64,000 bases of DNA from Pseudalgibacter ostreae (GCF_042427585.1 NZ_JBHMFC010000011.1:1-64000); one strand, 5' to 3'. Shown: positions 49,269 through 58,934, counted from the stretch's first letter. Program-made: numbers and translations. The notes: generated from the letters alone by a model not told the origin.

Positions 49269-50243
49269 CTACACGTCCCTATTCATCAACGCACTTCCAA
49301 ATGCTTTTAAAAGCCGCTTCTTATCCTCAGGGATATTCAATCCTTCTAATGTTACAAAAGCTTTTTGAGTATAAGCTTGAATGGCTTTTTTGGTAGCCTC
49401 ATCAGCACCTGAAGCTACAAACAACTGCTTAACGGTTTCCACTTTCTGCTCGGTTTCTGTTGGATTGGACAAAAACAAGTCTGTTAGCCTCTTTTTTTCA
49501 GAAGCATTTAAAACCTCCAAAGCTTTTAAATATAGATAGGTTTTCTTGTTTTCAATAATATCCCCTCCAACTTGCTTTCCAAAAGTTTCAGGATTCCCAA
49601 AAGCATCTAAATAATCATCTTGTAATTGAAAAGCAATGCCCAAGTATCTTCCAAATTCATAAATATCATTCTGATCGGACTCCGTAGCATGGGCTACAAT
49701 GGCCCCCATTTTCATGGCTGCAGCGACTAAAACGGCTGTTTTATATTCAATCATTTTTAAATATTCTGGAATTGACACATCGGATCTCGTTTCAAAATCG
49801 ACATCATACTGTTGTCCCTCACAAACCTCTAAAGCTGTTTTACTAAAAAGTTTTGCTAAAGCTTGAAAGATAGTCGCATCATAGTTCTCAAATAATTGAT
49901 AAGCTATAATAAGCATGGCATCTCCAGAAAGGATAGCCGTATTGGTATCCCATCTCTCATGCACGGTTTGTTTCCCACGACGCAAAGGCGCATCGTCCAT
50001 AATATCATCATGCACTAAAGAAAAGTTATGGAATACCTCAATGCTTAACGCAGCATCCAAGGCTTTTCTATAATCCTTACCAAAAATGTCTGCAGTCATT
50101 AATGTTAAAACAGGTCGCAACCGCTTCCCTCCTAATCTCAATATATAAGCAATAGGCTCATATAGGTTTTCAGGCTCTTTCGTTATCGAATAGTTCTCTA
50201 GATAATCAATAAACGCCTTTTGATATTTTTCTATTTCAAGCAT
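49269..50243 (-). CDS. Polyprenyl synthetase family protein
   Basis: A 324-residue trans-isoprenyl diphosphate synthase. Both Asp-rich motifs are present: LVHDDIMDDAPLRRGKQTVH (first, DDxxxD type) and FQLQDDYLDAFG (second), with GGKRLRPVLTLM upstream. The enzyme condenses isopentenyl diphosphate to chains used for quinone tails or geranylgeranyl products; chain length cannot be read safely from sequence. A -7 box TATTTTTG (complement of 50248-50255) ends five bases before the ATG, suggesting a leaderless mRNA. It is divergent from the tetR gene. Confidence 0.92.
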   Translation of the reverse strand: MLEIEKYQKAFIDYLENYSITKEPENLYEPIAYILRLGGKRLRPVLTLMTADIFGKDYRKALDAALSIEVFHNFSLVHDDIMDDAPLRRGKQTVHERWDTNTAILSGDAMLIIAYQLFENYDATIFQALAKLFSKTALEVCEGQQYDVDFETRSDVSIPEYLKMIEYKTAVLVAAAMKMGAIVAHATESDQNDIYEFGRYLGIAFQLQDDYLDAFGNPETFGKQVGGDIIENKKTYLYLKALEVLNASEKKRLTDLFLSNPTETEQKVETVKQLFVASGADEATKKAIQAYTQKAFVTLEGLNIPEDKKRLLKAFGSALMNRDV

Positions 50244-50247
50244 GACG

Positions 50248-50255
50248 CAAAAATA
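50248..50255 (-). promoter_or_regulatory. Candidate -7 box for the polyprenyl synthase gene
   Basis: TATTTTTG on the minus strand immediately before the ATG at 50243; the -33 box is weak. Confidence 0.35.
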
Positions 50256-50311
50256 AATTAATTAAACACATTAAAATAGTACAAGCTTAAATTAAATCCT
50301 TAAAAAAATAT

Positions 50312-50353
50312 AAACTACGGAAACTTATTTTGTTTTTAAAGTTTCCGTAGTTT
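50312..50353. promoter_or_regulatory. Palindromic operator of the tetR-efflux operon
   Basis: AAACTACGGAAACTT (50312-50326) and AAGTTTCCGTAGTTT (50339-50353) form a perfect 15-bp inverted repeat with a 12-base spacer. It spans the region from the -33 box to the first base of the -7 box, so a bound dimer would block RNA polymerase. The encoded TetR protein is the natural ligand. Confidence 0.8.
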
Positions 50354-50360
50354 ATATTTG
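50329..50360 (+). promoter_or_regulatory. Promoter of the tetR-efflux operon
   Basis: TTTG (50329-50332), 20 bases, TATATTTG (50353-50360). Transcription would start near 50366, four bases before the tetR ATG, so the mRNA is nearly leaderless. Confidence 0.7.
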
Positions 50361-50369
50361 CGCCCTATT

Positions 50370-50975
50370 ATGAGAGAAAAGATTTTAATTGGTGCCACAG
50401 ATTTATTTTTAAGCTATGGTTTTAAAAGTGTAACCATGGATGATATCGCTAATACTTTAGCCGTATCTAAAAAAACAATTTACCAACATTTTGAGAATAA
50501 AACCCGATTAGTAGAAGCCACAACCGAACATTTGTTCCATGGCATTTCCCATGGCATCGAACAAATTTGCGCTTCCGGAAAAAACCCCATCGAAGAAATT
50601 TTTAGCATTAAACATTTTGTGGCTGTATACCTAAAAAATGAAAAAGCGTCGCCCCAGTACCAATTGCAAAAGTATTATCCAAAGATTTTTAAGAAATTAA
50701 AAACCCAACAGTTTTGTGTCATGCAAACATGTGTATCCGACAATTTAAATAGAGGCATTGCTTTAGGGCTATATAGAGACACCATACATGTTGATTTTAT
50801 TTCGAGAATCTATTACAACACTTTCCAGCTTATTAAAGACAAGGACTTATTCCCTGAAGATAAATTCTCTATGAAAATGCTCTTAAACAATTATATTGAA
50901 TACCATTTACGTGGTATTTGCACAGCTAAAGGACTAGAAACGCTTCATAATTATATAAACTCCAATCCGTCGTAA
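50370..50975 (+). CDS. TetR/AcrR family transcriptional regulator
   Basis: A 201-residue repressor-type regulator. The N-terminal HTH (about residues 1-50) reads ILIGATDLFLSYGFKSVTMDDIANTLAVSKKTIYQHFENK, the family signature; the remaining two thirds is the helical ligand-binding and dimer domain. I start at the ATG at 50370; a TTG at 50358 would lie within the -7 box. Its TAA stop is directly followed by the ATG of the TolC-type gene, so it is the first gene of a four-gene efflux operon. A 15-bp-arm palindrome over the promoter is its likely operator, giving negative autoregulation relieved by a pump substrate. Confidence 0.92.
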   Translation: MREKILIGATDLFLSYGFKSVTMDDIANTLAVSKKTIYQHFENKTRLVEATTEHLFHGISHGIEQICASGKNPIEEIFSIKHFVAVYLKNEKASPQYQLQKYYPKIFKKLKTQQFCVMQTCVSDNLNRGIALGLYRDTIHVDFISRIYYNTFQLIKDKDLFPEDKFSMKMLLNNYIEYHLRGICTAKGLETLHNYINSNPS

Positions 50976-52325
50976 ATGAAAAAAAAACTTATTATATACC
51001 TTAGTTTAATACTCTCGTGCACTTTATCTGCCCAAGAAACACCCCAAAGTTTCTCCTTGCAAGAAGCCATAGAGTATGCTTTAAAACACAACCGATCCTC
51101 TATAAATGCTTCTCGCGATATCGCAGCGGCCAAAAAACAAAAATGGGAAACTACAGCCTCTGGTTTACCGCAAATAAATGCTAATGTAGATTACCAGAAC
51201 TTTTTAAAACAACAAGTATCCTTACTTCCTGCCGAATTTTTTGGCGGAAATCCGGGTGAGTTTGCAGAGGTGGCTTTTGGTACGAAACAAAGTATAAATG
51301 CGACTGCCACATTAAGTCAGAAAATATTTGATGGATCCTATATTGTAGGACTTCAATCGGCAAAAGTATATTTGAATATTTCTAAAAATCTTAAAACAAA
51401 AACCGATTTAGAAGTAAGAAAATCGGTTATAGACGCTTATGGCAATGTACTCCTTGCCGAAGAAAGCATTGAGATTTTAAACAAGAACATTAAGGTGCTT
51501 CAAAACAACCTAAATGAAGTTACAAAAATTTATGAAAACGGACTGGGTGAAGAAGAAAGCGTTGAACAATTACAAATCACCTTATCTGGCGTTGAAAGCA
51601 GTCTTAATAAAACATTACGCTTAAAAAAACTAGCGTATCAGATGCTGAATATCACACTCGGATTGGACATAAACAACAAAACAGAGCTTACCGATGATTT
51701 AGAAATTCTAACCGCTCAAAACATGTCTTTAGAAATATTAAATACGGACGACAATATAAAAAACACCATAGACTATAAAATTGCCGAAAACGATAAGATT
51801 TCTAAAGCATTACTTTTAAAACTAGAAAAGAGCAAAGGCCTTCCTACCTTAAATGCCTTTTTAAATGGTGGCTATGTGGCTTACAATGAATCGTTCAATT
51901 TTACAAGCAAAGACCAGCAGTGGTTTGGTTCGTCCTTATTCGGCGTAAGCTTAAATATCCCTATTTTTAGTTCTTTAGCAAGAAGCGCTGCCACAGCTAG
52001 AGCAGCAATAAATCTCGATAAAGCAGAAACAGATTTAATCCAAAAGGAGCAGGAATTAAAACTCCAAATTGCATCTGCCAAAAGCGACTACCAATTTGCT
52101 ATTGAAGAGTATAGCAATAAAAAACAAAACCTAAGCCTTGCCGAGCGCATCGAGAAAAAAAACCAAACCAAGCTTTACGAAGGTCTGGCTTCAAGTTTTG
52201 AATTAAGACAAGCTCAAACACAACTTTATACCGCACAACAAGAATTTCTGCAGGCCATGTTAAATGTTATTAATAACAAAGCAACCTTAGAAACGATTAC
52301 AAATACCACCCATTTAAACGAATAA
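50976..52325 (+). CDS. TolC family outer-membrane efflux channel
   Basis: A 449-residue outer-membrane factor. A signal peptide (about 1-19, ending TLSAQ) precedes the duplicated helical-hairpin domains of the family, with SLQEAIEYALKHNRSSINASRDI at the start of the first repeat and long coiled segments (about 150-220 and 350-440). It forms the trimeric exit duct for the RND pump encoded downstream. It starts immediately after the tetR stop, and the adaptor gene follows after 5 bases. Confidence 0.92.
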   Translation: MKKKLIIYLSLILSCTLSAQETPQSFSLQEAIEYALKHNRSSINASRDIAAAKKQKWETTASGLPQINANVDYQNFLKQQVSLLPAEFFGGNPGEFAEVAFGTKQSINATATLSQKIFDGSYIVGLQSAKVYLNISKNLKTKTDLEVRKSVIDAYGNVLLAEESIEILNKNIKVLQNNLNEVTKIYENGLGEEESVEQLQITLSGVESSLNKTLRLKKLAYQMLNITLGLDINNKTELTDDLEILTAQNMSLEILNTDDNIKNTIDYKIAENDKISKALLLKLEKSKGLPTLNAFLNGGYVAYNESFNFTSKDQQWFGSSLFGVSLNIPIFSSLARSAATARAAINLDKAETDLIQKEQELKLQIASAKSDYQFAIEEYSNKKQNLSLAERIEKKNQTKLYEGLASSFELRQAQTQLYTAQQEFLQAMLNVINNKATLETITNTTHLNE

Positions 52326-52330
52326 TTACT

Positions 52331-53506
52331 ATGAAAAAAATAACAACCATAATCTGTATTGCTTTGGTTCTTTCTTCATGTGGCCATAAAGAAAAGTCTG
52401 TAAAAGATTTAATCGCTAACGGCTCGCTATTAGAATTACGAGCGAAGAAAAAAGAACTAAGCCAAGAGCAGTCTGAGATAAAAAATGAATTATCTGCTCT
52501 TGAAAATAGAATTAACGCATTAGACAATACCAAGCACAAAACGCTTGTTACTACTATAAAACTTAGTGATACTGTTTTTAGACACTTTACAGAAGTACAG
52601 GGCGACGTAGGAACGGATCAAAACATCATTATCTATCCGCAGTTCTCTGGCACTTTAACACAGGTTTACGTAAAAGAAGGCCAAGACGTTACTAAAGGCC
52701 AACTGCTTGCTAAGATTGATGATGGCGGACTCTCTAGCCAATTGGCACAAGTAAGAGTTCAAGCAGAGTTGGCTAAAACCACTTTCGAGCGTCAATCGCG
52801 ATTATGGGATCAAAATATTGGTAGCGAAATTCAATACTTACAAGCTAAAACCAATTATGAAGCATCAAAGAGTTCTTTTGATCAATTAGAAAAACAATTT
52901 GAAAAAACCAATATTCGCGCCCCATTTACAGGCACAATAGACCAAATTATAACAGATCAAGGAAGTTTAGTAAACCCAGGGCAAAGTCCGCTAATGCGAA
53001 TTGTAAACACTAGCGATATGTATGTAAAAGCAGATGTTCCAGAAAATTATTTGGGTAAAGTTACCGAAGGTTCTGAGGTGGTAGTCGATTTTATTTCATT
53101 AGGAAAAACATATACTGGCAAAATACGTCAAGTATCCAATTTTATCAATCCAGACAACAGAAGCTTTAGCATTCAAGTAGCGCTTCCCAATAAAGACAAC
53201 ATTCTTAAGCCCAACTTAATAGCTACAATTAAATTGAACGATTATATTTCTGAAAAAACAATCGTGATCCCTAGCAGTATTGTTCAAAAGAATAGCAAAA
53301 ACGAATCTTTGGTTTTCATCTACACTCCAGAAACAGATTCCACAGGTACGGTAAAACAAACCGTTATAAAAACAGGAAAAGAACAAGATGGACACATTGA
53401 AGTTTCTGAAGGCATAAAATCTGGCGATATTATTATTCTTGAAGGCGCCAGAACCTTACGTGACGGCCAAGAAGTAAGTATAAAAAACGCAAACAATGAG
53501 CAGTAA
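52331..53506 (+). CDS. RND efflux periplasmic adaptor (HlyD/AcrA-like) lipoprotein
   Basis: A 391-residue membrane fusion protein. The SpII signal peptide ends ALVLSSCGHKEK (lipid cysteine at 17). A helical segment (about 25-65) is followed by the biotinyl-lipoyl-like domain (GTLTQVYVKEGQDVTKGQLLAKIDDGG), a helical hairpin, the returning lipoyl half (NIRAPFTGTIDQIITDQGSLVNPGQ), the beta-barrel domain and a membrane-proximal domain. It bridges the TolC-type channel and the inner-membrane pump. Its end overlaps the pump gene by 11 bases. Confidence 0.92.
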   Translation: MKKITTIICIALVLSSCGHKEKSVKDLIANGSLLELRAKKKELSQEQSEIKNELSALENRINALDNTKHKTLVTTIKLSDTVFRHFTEVQGDVGTDQNIIIYPQFSGTLTQVYVKEGQDVTKGQLLAKIDDGGLSSQLAQVRVQAELAKTTFERQSRLWDQNIGSEIQYLQAKTNYEASKSSFDQLEKQFEKTNIRAPFTGTIDQIITDQGSLVNPGQSPLMRIVNTSDMYVKADVPENYLGKVTEGSEVVVDFISLGKTYTGKIRQVSNFINPDNRSFSIQVALPNKDNILKPNLIATIKLNDYISEKTIVIPSSIVQKNSKNESLVFIYTPETDSTGTVKQTVIKTGKEQDGHIEVSEGIKSGDIIILEGARTLRDGQEVSIKNANNEQ

Positions 53507-56500
53507 AAACACCTATAAAGATTTTAAAATCTCGACTTGGGCCATAGATAACAGGATGACGGTTTACGTTATTATCCTAATTCTATTGGTTGGCGGTGCT
53601 ATGGCATATGTTAATATGCCTAGAGAGTCGTTTCCCGAGATTATTGAAACCAAGATTTATGTTAGCACTTTAAATCCAGGAAACTCTGCTGAAGATATTG
53701 AGAAATTCATCACAGAACCTCTTGAAGAAGAGTTCAAGAACATTAGTGACGTTAGAGAAATTACTTCACAAACACTTCAAGATTATTCTACAATTTTGGT
53801 TGAGTTTGAAGAAGATATTCCGGTTGCAGAAGCCAAACAACGGGTAAAGGATAAAATTGACCAAGTAAAAGCAGACGCCACATGGCCTACATTAAGTAAC
53901 GGATCTAAAGCTGAACCGAATGCATTCGACCTGAATATTTCTGAAGAATTTCCTATTCTCAATATTAATATGACAGGCAATTACACCACAGACCAATTAA
54001 AGGACTATGCAGAACACTTGCAAGATAAGATAGAGTTGCTTTCTGAAATTAAAGAAGCTACCATTCGCGGTGTAGACGATAAGGAAGTAGAAGTTGCCGT
54101 TGATATTTATAAAATGTCTGCTGCCATGGTTAGTTTTGATGATGTTATCAATGCTATCAGTTATGAAAACAAGACCATTTCTGGAGGTAATATTATCAAT
54201 AACGACTTTCAGAAAAACATAAGGATTATAGGTGAAATTGAAACGCCTTCAGAGTTGGGGAATATCATCGTTAAAAAAGATGGTGGCAATGTCTATTTAA
54301 AAGATATTTCACAAATCAGCTTCAAAGAACAAGATGCGACAACCTATGCGAGGGAGTCTGGCGAACCTGTTTTGATGTTAGATGTTAAGAAGCGGTCTGG
54401 CAGAAACATGATTGAAGCTGTAGAGCAAATAAAAGAGATTATAGAAAAAGAAAAAGCCAACTATTATCCTGAAGGACTAGAAATTACGACTTCTAACGAC
54501 CAATCGATAAAGACCCAAAATCAGGTTAACGACCTAGTAAACAACATTATTTTCGGAGTGATTTTGGTTGTGGGCGTGCTTATGTTCTTTCTTGGCTTTA
54601 GAAACGCGCTGTTTGTGGGGTTTGCCATACCACTTTCGATGTTAATGGCGCTTATCATATTAAATGCCATGGGCTTCACCATGAATACCATGATTCTATT
54701 TGGTTTAGTAATGGGGCTGGGCATGCTGGTAGATAATGGTATTGTGGTGGTTGAAAATGTATATTCTTTAATGTCGCAAGGAGTGCCCAGACTAAAAGCT
54801 GCAAAACAAGGGATGGGAGAAATTGCCTGGCCTATTATTGCGTCTACCGCAACAACACTAGCCGCATTTTTCCCTTTAGGCTTATGGCCAGGAACAGTTG
54901 GTAAGTTTATGGTTTACTTCCCCATAACACTGTCTGTAGTATTGAGCTCATCTTTATTTGTCGCATTATTGATCAACTCTATGCTTACGGCCCACTTTAT
55001 GAAAACCGAGGAAGAGCCTTTTACAAAACGTAAGTTGGTGCGCTGGAGCTTAATAATGTTTTTTGTTGGTATTATGCTTTTAGCCGGTGGCCTTCTTATG
55101 GACTCTGGCACCTTGGTGGGCTTTGGAAACCTAGCCCTCCTTACAGCCATTATGTTATGGGTTTACAAATATATTTTAAGGGGCGCTATAGATTATTTTC
55201 AATATAAATCTTTAAAACAACTGGAAAACCTTTATGAAGCTACCTTAAAATGGTCTATTAAAGGTAAAATGGCCTATGTGGCATTGGCCGGAACACTTTT
55301 CCTATTAATTCTATCGTTTATATTAACAGGACTCGTACAGCCCAAGGTGTTGTTTTTTCCTGAAAATGAACCCAATCAAATTATTACCTATATAGAATAT
55401 CCTGAAGGTACGGCCATTGAGAAAACAAATGCACTGACTAAAAAAATTGAACAACGCATCTACCATACCATAAAAAAATATGAAGATGCCAATGGTTACA
55501 ATTTCATGGTGGAATCGGCTGTTTCTCAAGTTGGCAAGGGCTCTGGAAATCCACAAACCGATGGCGGCAACCAAAGCGATATGCCCCATAGAGCGAAAAT
55601 AACGCTTTCCATGCGTGATTTTCAGTTGCGAAGAAATATAAAAAGCAGTTCGGTTTTAGAGGAAGTGAGACATGCTGTTAGGGGCTTCCCTGGCGCTTCA
55701 GTGGTTGTTGAAAAAGATGCAGCAGGCCCACCCACAGGCTATCCTGTTAACATCGAAATTATTGGTGAGGATTACGACCAAATGTTAGTAGAGTCCCAAA
55801 AGCTAAGAACCCATATCGAAGGGCTTGGCCTTTCTGGTATTGAAGAACTTAAGGTAGATGTTAATAAGTCAAAACCTGAATTAAACCTACGTATCGATCG
55901 CCAAAAGGCTGGTCAATTGGGGGTTTCTACATCACAGATTGGAAACACCATTAGACGTTCTATTTTTGGTCAAGAAGTCTCAACCTATAAAGACGGGGAA
56001 GATGATTATCCCATTATGGTGCGCTTTAACAGTACAAACAGGTATGATGAAAGCACTATTTTAAATCAACCCATTACGTTTAGAAACAACCAAGGCCAAC
56101 TGGTTCAAATCCCTATTGCGCCTTTAGTAGAAAAAACGAATATAGAGGCTTTCAACGTTATAAAGCGTAAAAACCTAAAACGCGTTATCACCCTGTACTC
56201 CAATGTTATAGGCGGCTACAACCCTACTGAAATTGTTAACGAATTGAAACAAGATTTAGCAAATTATGATACCCCATCAGGTATTAGTTTTAAATTTACT
56301 GGCGAGCAGGAAAAACAAGCAGAAAACCAAGCGTTTTTATTGAAAGCATTGCTATTTGCACTTGGAGGCATTCTGTTAATTTTAGTTGCACAATTTAATT
56401 CTATTTCAAAACCTATCATCATTCTTAGTGCTGTTATATTAAGTTTGGGCGGAGTATTTCTAGGTCTGGTTGTTTTTCAAATGGACTTTGTGGTGATCAT

Positions 56501-56957
56501 GACCATGATGGGCATCATTTCATTAGCAGGAATTGTTGTAAACAACGCCATCGTTCTTATCGACTATACTCAAATTCTTATCGATCGAAAAAAACAAGAA
56601 TTAAATGTGAGTAGCGAACAGTATCTTACAAAAGCACTGTATTATGAACTTATTATAGCTGGTGGAAAATCGCGTTTACGGCCTGTACTTTTAACGGCTA
56701 TAACTACAGTTTTAGGATTAATTCCGCTTGCAATCGGTTTTAACATTGACTTCTTTGGATTGTTTACCAAATTCAGTCCAAATATTTATATTGGTGGTGA
56801 TAACGTTATTTTTTGGGGGCCTTTGGCCTGGACGGTTATTTTTGGATTAATTTTCGCAACCTTCTTAACTTTAATAGTGGTACCTGCCATGTTTTACCTT
56901 ACCAATCGTGCTAAAATAAGATTTGCAAAAGAGGTGAAATTACCTTTAGGCAAATAA
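53496..56957 (+). CDS. RND efflux pump permease (AcrB/CusA/NolG superfamily)
   Basis: A 1153-residue proton-driven inner-membrane pump with the duplicated RND layout: helix 1 (about 17-37), a large porter loop, a helix bundle (about 345-560), a second helix start near 600, a second loop, and a final bundle (about 945-1140). In the first bundle GLVMGLGMLVDNGIVVVENV carries the charged relay region typical of the HAE-like and heavy-metal branches. AGIVVNNAIVLIDY is the matching element in the second half. The protein is longer than AcrB because of an extra hydrophobic stretch (about residues 505-560). Substrate class cannot be decided. It is the last gene of the tetR operon; a strong terminator follows. 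Confidence 0.93.
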   Translation: MSSKNTYKDFKISTWAIDNRMTVYVIILILLVGGAMAYVNMPRESFPEIIETKIYVSTLNPGNSAEDIEKFITEPLEEEFKNISDVREITSQTLQDYSTILVEFEEDIPVAEAKQRVKDKIDQVKADATWPTLSNGSKAEPNAFDLNISEEFPILNINMTGNYTTDQLKDYAEHLQDKIELLSEIKEATIRGVDDKEVEVAVDIYKMSAAMVSFDDVINAISYENKTISGGNIINNDFQKNIRIIGEIETPSELGNIIVKKDGGNVYLKDISQISFKEQDATTYARESGEPVLMLDVKKRSGRNMIEAVEQIKEIIEKEKANYYPEGLEITTSNDQSIKTQNQVNDLVNNIIFGVILVVGVLMFFLGFRNALFVGFAIPLSMLMALIILNAMGFTMNTMILFGLVMGLGMLVDNGIVVVENVYSLMSQGVPRLKAAKQGMGEIAWPIIASTATTLAAFFPLGLWPGTVGKFMVYFPITLSVVLSSSLFVALLINSMLTAHFMKTEEEPFTKRKLVRWSLIMFFVGIMLLAGGLLMDSGTLVGFGNLALLTAIMLWVYKYILRGAIDYFQYKSLKQLENLYEATLKWSIKGKMAYVALAGTLFLLILSFILTGLVQPKVLFFPENEPNQIITYIEYPEGTAIEKTNALTKKIEQRIYHTIKKYEDANGYNFMVESAVSQVGKGSGNPQTDGGNQSDMPHRAKITLSMRDFQLRRNIKSSSVLEEVRHAVRGFPGASVVVEKDAAGPPTGYPVNIEIIGEDYDQMLVESQKLRTHIEGLGLSGIEELKVDVNKSKPELNLRIDRQKAGQLGVSTSQIGNTIRRSIFGQEVSTYKDGEDDYPIMVRFNSTNRYDESTILNQPITFRNNQGQLVQIPIAPLVEKTNIEAFNVIKRKNLKRVITLYSNVIGGYNPTEIVNELKQDLANYDTPSGISFKFTGEQEKQAENQAFLLKALLFALGGILLILVAQFNSISKPIIILSAVILSLGGVFLGLVVFQMDFVVIMTMMGIISLAGIVVNNAIVLIDYTQILIDRKKQELNVSSEQYLTKALYYELIIAGGKSRLRPVLLTAITTVLGLIPLAIGFNIDFFGLFTKFSPNIYIGGDNVIFWGPLAWTVIFGLIFATFLTLIVVPAMFYLTNRAKIRFAKEVKLPLGK

Positions 56958-56983
56958 TCGATATTAAAGCTTAATTTCTCTTT

Positions 56984-57030
56984 GAAAACCTTAAACTTGA
57001 TCTTAATCAAATTTGAGGTTTTCAATTTTT
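56984..57030 (+). terminator. Terminator of the efflux operon
   Basis: GAAAACCTTAAACTTGAT (56984-57001) pairs with ATCAAATTTGAGGTTTTC (57006-57023) with two mismatch or G-T positions, a 4-base loop, then AATTTTT. Confidence 0.85.
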
Positions 57031-57073
57031 AATAAATAACCCGCATTATTTCACTTTTAAACAGATAACTCAT

Positions 57074-57081
57074 TAAATTTG
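57074..57081 (+). promoter_or_regulatory. Candidate -7 box for aspS
   Basis: TAAATTTG matches TAnnTTTG. Transcription would start near 57087, giving a 50-base leader that contains a terminator-like hairpin. The -33 box is not a clear TTTG. Confidence 0.5.
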
Positions 57082-57098
57082 CATTCTTAAACACTTAA

Positions 57099-57126
57099 AA
57101 CAGCTTTTATAAAGCTGTTCTTTTTT
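57099..57126 (+). terminator. Terminator-like hairpin in the aspS leader
   Basis: AACAGCTTT (57099-57107), loop TAT with one flanking base, AAAGCTGTT (57111-57119), then C and six T (57121-57126). It sits 11 bases before the aspS ATG and after its candidate promoter, so it could act as an attenuator. Confidence 0.65.
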
Positions 57127-57137
57127 AAATTAAACGT

Positions 57138-58892
57138 ATGTACAGAAGTCACAATTGCGGCGAATTAACTGCTGCAAACATCAATACAGAAGTAACCCTT
57201 GCAGGTTGGGTTCAAAAATCGAGAGATAAAGGGTTTATTGTTTGGGTAGATTTGCGCGACCGTTATGGCATTACGCAACTGGTATTTGATGAAGAGCGAA
57301 CTTCCAAAACATTAATTGAGCAGGCTCAAAATTTGGGGCGTGAGTTTGTGATCCAAGTAAAAGGGCAGGTGATTGAGCGTGCATCAAAAAACCCAAATAT
57401 CCCTACTGGAGATATAGAAATACTGGTTTCAGAATTGACTATTTTAAACGAATCGATTCTCCCGCCTTTTACCATCGAAGACAAAACAGATGGTGGCGAA
57501 GATATTAGAATGAAATACCGCTATTTAGATATTCGTAGAAATCCTGTAAAAAACAAACTTATTTTCAGGCACAAAGTCACACAAGAAGTAAGGAACTACC
57601 TTTCAAAAGAAGGATTTATAGAAGTAGAAACACCTTATTTAATAAAGTCAACACCAGAAGGCGCTCGCGATTTCGTGGTACCAAGCCGCATGAACGCAGG
57701 TCAATTTTACGCACTGCCTCAATCTCCACAAACTTTTAAGCAATTGTTGATGGTGGGCGGTATGGATAAGTACTTCCAAATTGTAAAATGTTTTAGAGAT
57801 GAAGATCTACGTGCAGACAGACAGCCGGAATTCACACAAATAGATTGTGAAATGGCCTTTATTGATCAAGAAGATATTTTAAATGCATTTGAAGGCTTAA
57901 CGCGCCACTTATTAAAAGAAGTGAACGGTGTTGAAATAGAGAAATTTCCAAGAATGCTGTATGATGATGCCATGCGATTGTACGGAAATGACAAACCAGA
58001 CATCCGTTTTGGAATGCAGTTTGGAGAGTTAAATGCCGTGGCGCAGCATAAAGATTTTAGCGTTTTTAATAATGCAGAGTTGGTGGTTGGCATAGCCGTT
58101 CCTGGAGGGAATAGCTATACCAGAAAAGAAATTGACAAGTTAATAGATTGGGTAAAGCGCCCACAAGTAGGCGCTTTAGGCATGGTATATTCGCGATGCA
58201 ATGAAGATGGCACGTACAAATCTTCTGTAGATAAATTTTACGATCAAGAGGATTTAACAAAATGGGCAGAGGCCACTGGTGCAAAACCTGGTGATTTAAT
58301 TTGTGTTCTTTCTGGAGACCAAAATAAAGTTCGTGCCCAATTGAGTGCTTTACGTATGGAGCTTGCAGAGCGTTTAGGGTTAAGAGACCCTAAAAAATTC
58401 GCCCCACTTTGGGTTATGGATTTCCCACTTTTAGAATGGGATGAAGACACCAAGCGCTACCACGCCATGCACCACCCCTTTACCTCACCAAAACCAGGGC
58501 AATTAGAATTGTTGAAAACCAATCCTGGCGAAGTAAAAGCCAATGCTTATGATTTAGTGTTAAACGGAAACGAAATTGGCGGCGGCTCTATTAGAATACA
58601 CGATAAAGCAACCCAATCGCTCATGTTCGATTATTTAGGGTTTACACCTGAAGAAGCCAAAGCACAATTCGGGTTTTTAATGGAGGCATTCCAATATGGC
58701 GCACCACCACATGGTGGACTAGCCTTCGGGTTAGACCGATTGGTTGCTATTTTAGGCGGACAAGAAACCATTAGAGATTTTATTGCTTTTCCTAAAAACA
58801 ACGCTGGACGTGATGTGATGATTGATGCTCCTGCGCCGATTAACGATGAACAATTAACAGAATTAAATTTAAAACTTAATTTAAAACCATAA
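57138..58892 (+). CDS. aspS: Aspartyl-tRNA synthetase
   Basis: A 584-residue class IIb synthetase. The N-terminal OB-fold domain has NTEVTLAGWVQKSRDKGFIVWVDLRDRYG; class II motif 2 is FRDEDLRADRQPEFTQIDCEM; the bacterial GAD insertion follows (about 290-410); motif 3 is GGLAFGLDRLVAILGG. The long bacterial form and the presence of a separate asnS in the window fit a discriminating enzyme that charges tRNA-Asp only, though this is inferred. A terminator-like hairpin in the short leader hints at regulated read-through. A perfect terminator follows the stop. Confidence 0.96.
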   Translation: MYRSHNCGELTAANINTEVTLAGWVQKSRDKGFIVWVDLRDRYGITQLVFDEERTSKTLIEQAQNLGREFVIQVKGQVIERASKNPNIPTGDIEILVSELTILNESILPPFTIEDKTDGGEDIRMKYRYLDIRRNPVKNKLIFRHKVTQEVRNYLSKEGFIEVETPYLIKSTPEGARDFVVPSRMNAGQFYALPQSPQTFKQLLMVGGMDKYFQIVKCFRDEDLRADRQPEFTQIDCEMAFIDQEDILNAFEGLTRHLLKEVNGVEIEKFPRMLYDDAMRLYGNDKPDIRFGMQFGELNAVAQHKDFSVFNNAELVVGIAVPGGNSYTRKEIDKLIDWVKRPQVGALGMVYSRCNEDGTYKSSVDKFYDQEDLTKWAEATGAKPGDLICVLSGDQNKVRAQLSALRMELAERLGLRDPKKFAPLWVMDFPLLEWDEDTKRYHAMHHPFTSPKPGQLELLKTNPGEVKANAYDLVLNGNEIGGGSIRIHDKATQSLMFDYLGFTPEEAKAQFGFLMEAFQYGAPPHGGLAFGLDRLVAILGGQETIRDFIAFPKNNAGRDVMIDAPAPINDEQLTELNLKLNLKP

Positions 58893-58926
58893 CAAAAAAT
58901 CCTGCATGAGCAGGATTTTTTGTTAG
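58893..58926 (+). terminator. Terminator after aspS
   Basis: AACAAAAAATCCTGC (58893-58907), loop ATGA, GCAGGATTTTTTGTT (58912-58926): perfect 15-bp stem beginning at the base after the stop codon. Confidence 0.9.
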
Positions 58927-58934
58927 CTTTAACC

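Noticed and set aside
58920..58934. TTG start for the first CLC gene
   Set aside because: It lies inside the aspS terminator; the ATG at 58935 gives a normal N-terminus.
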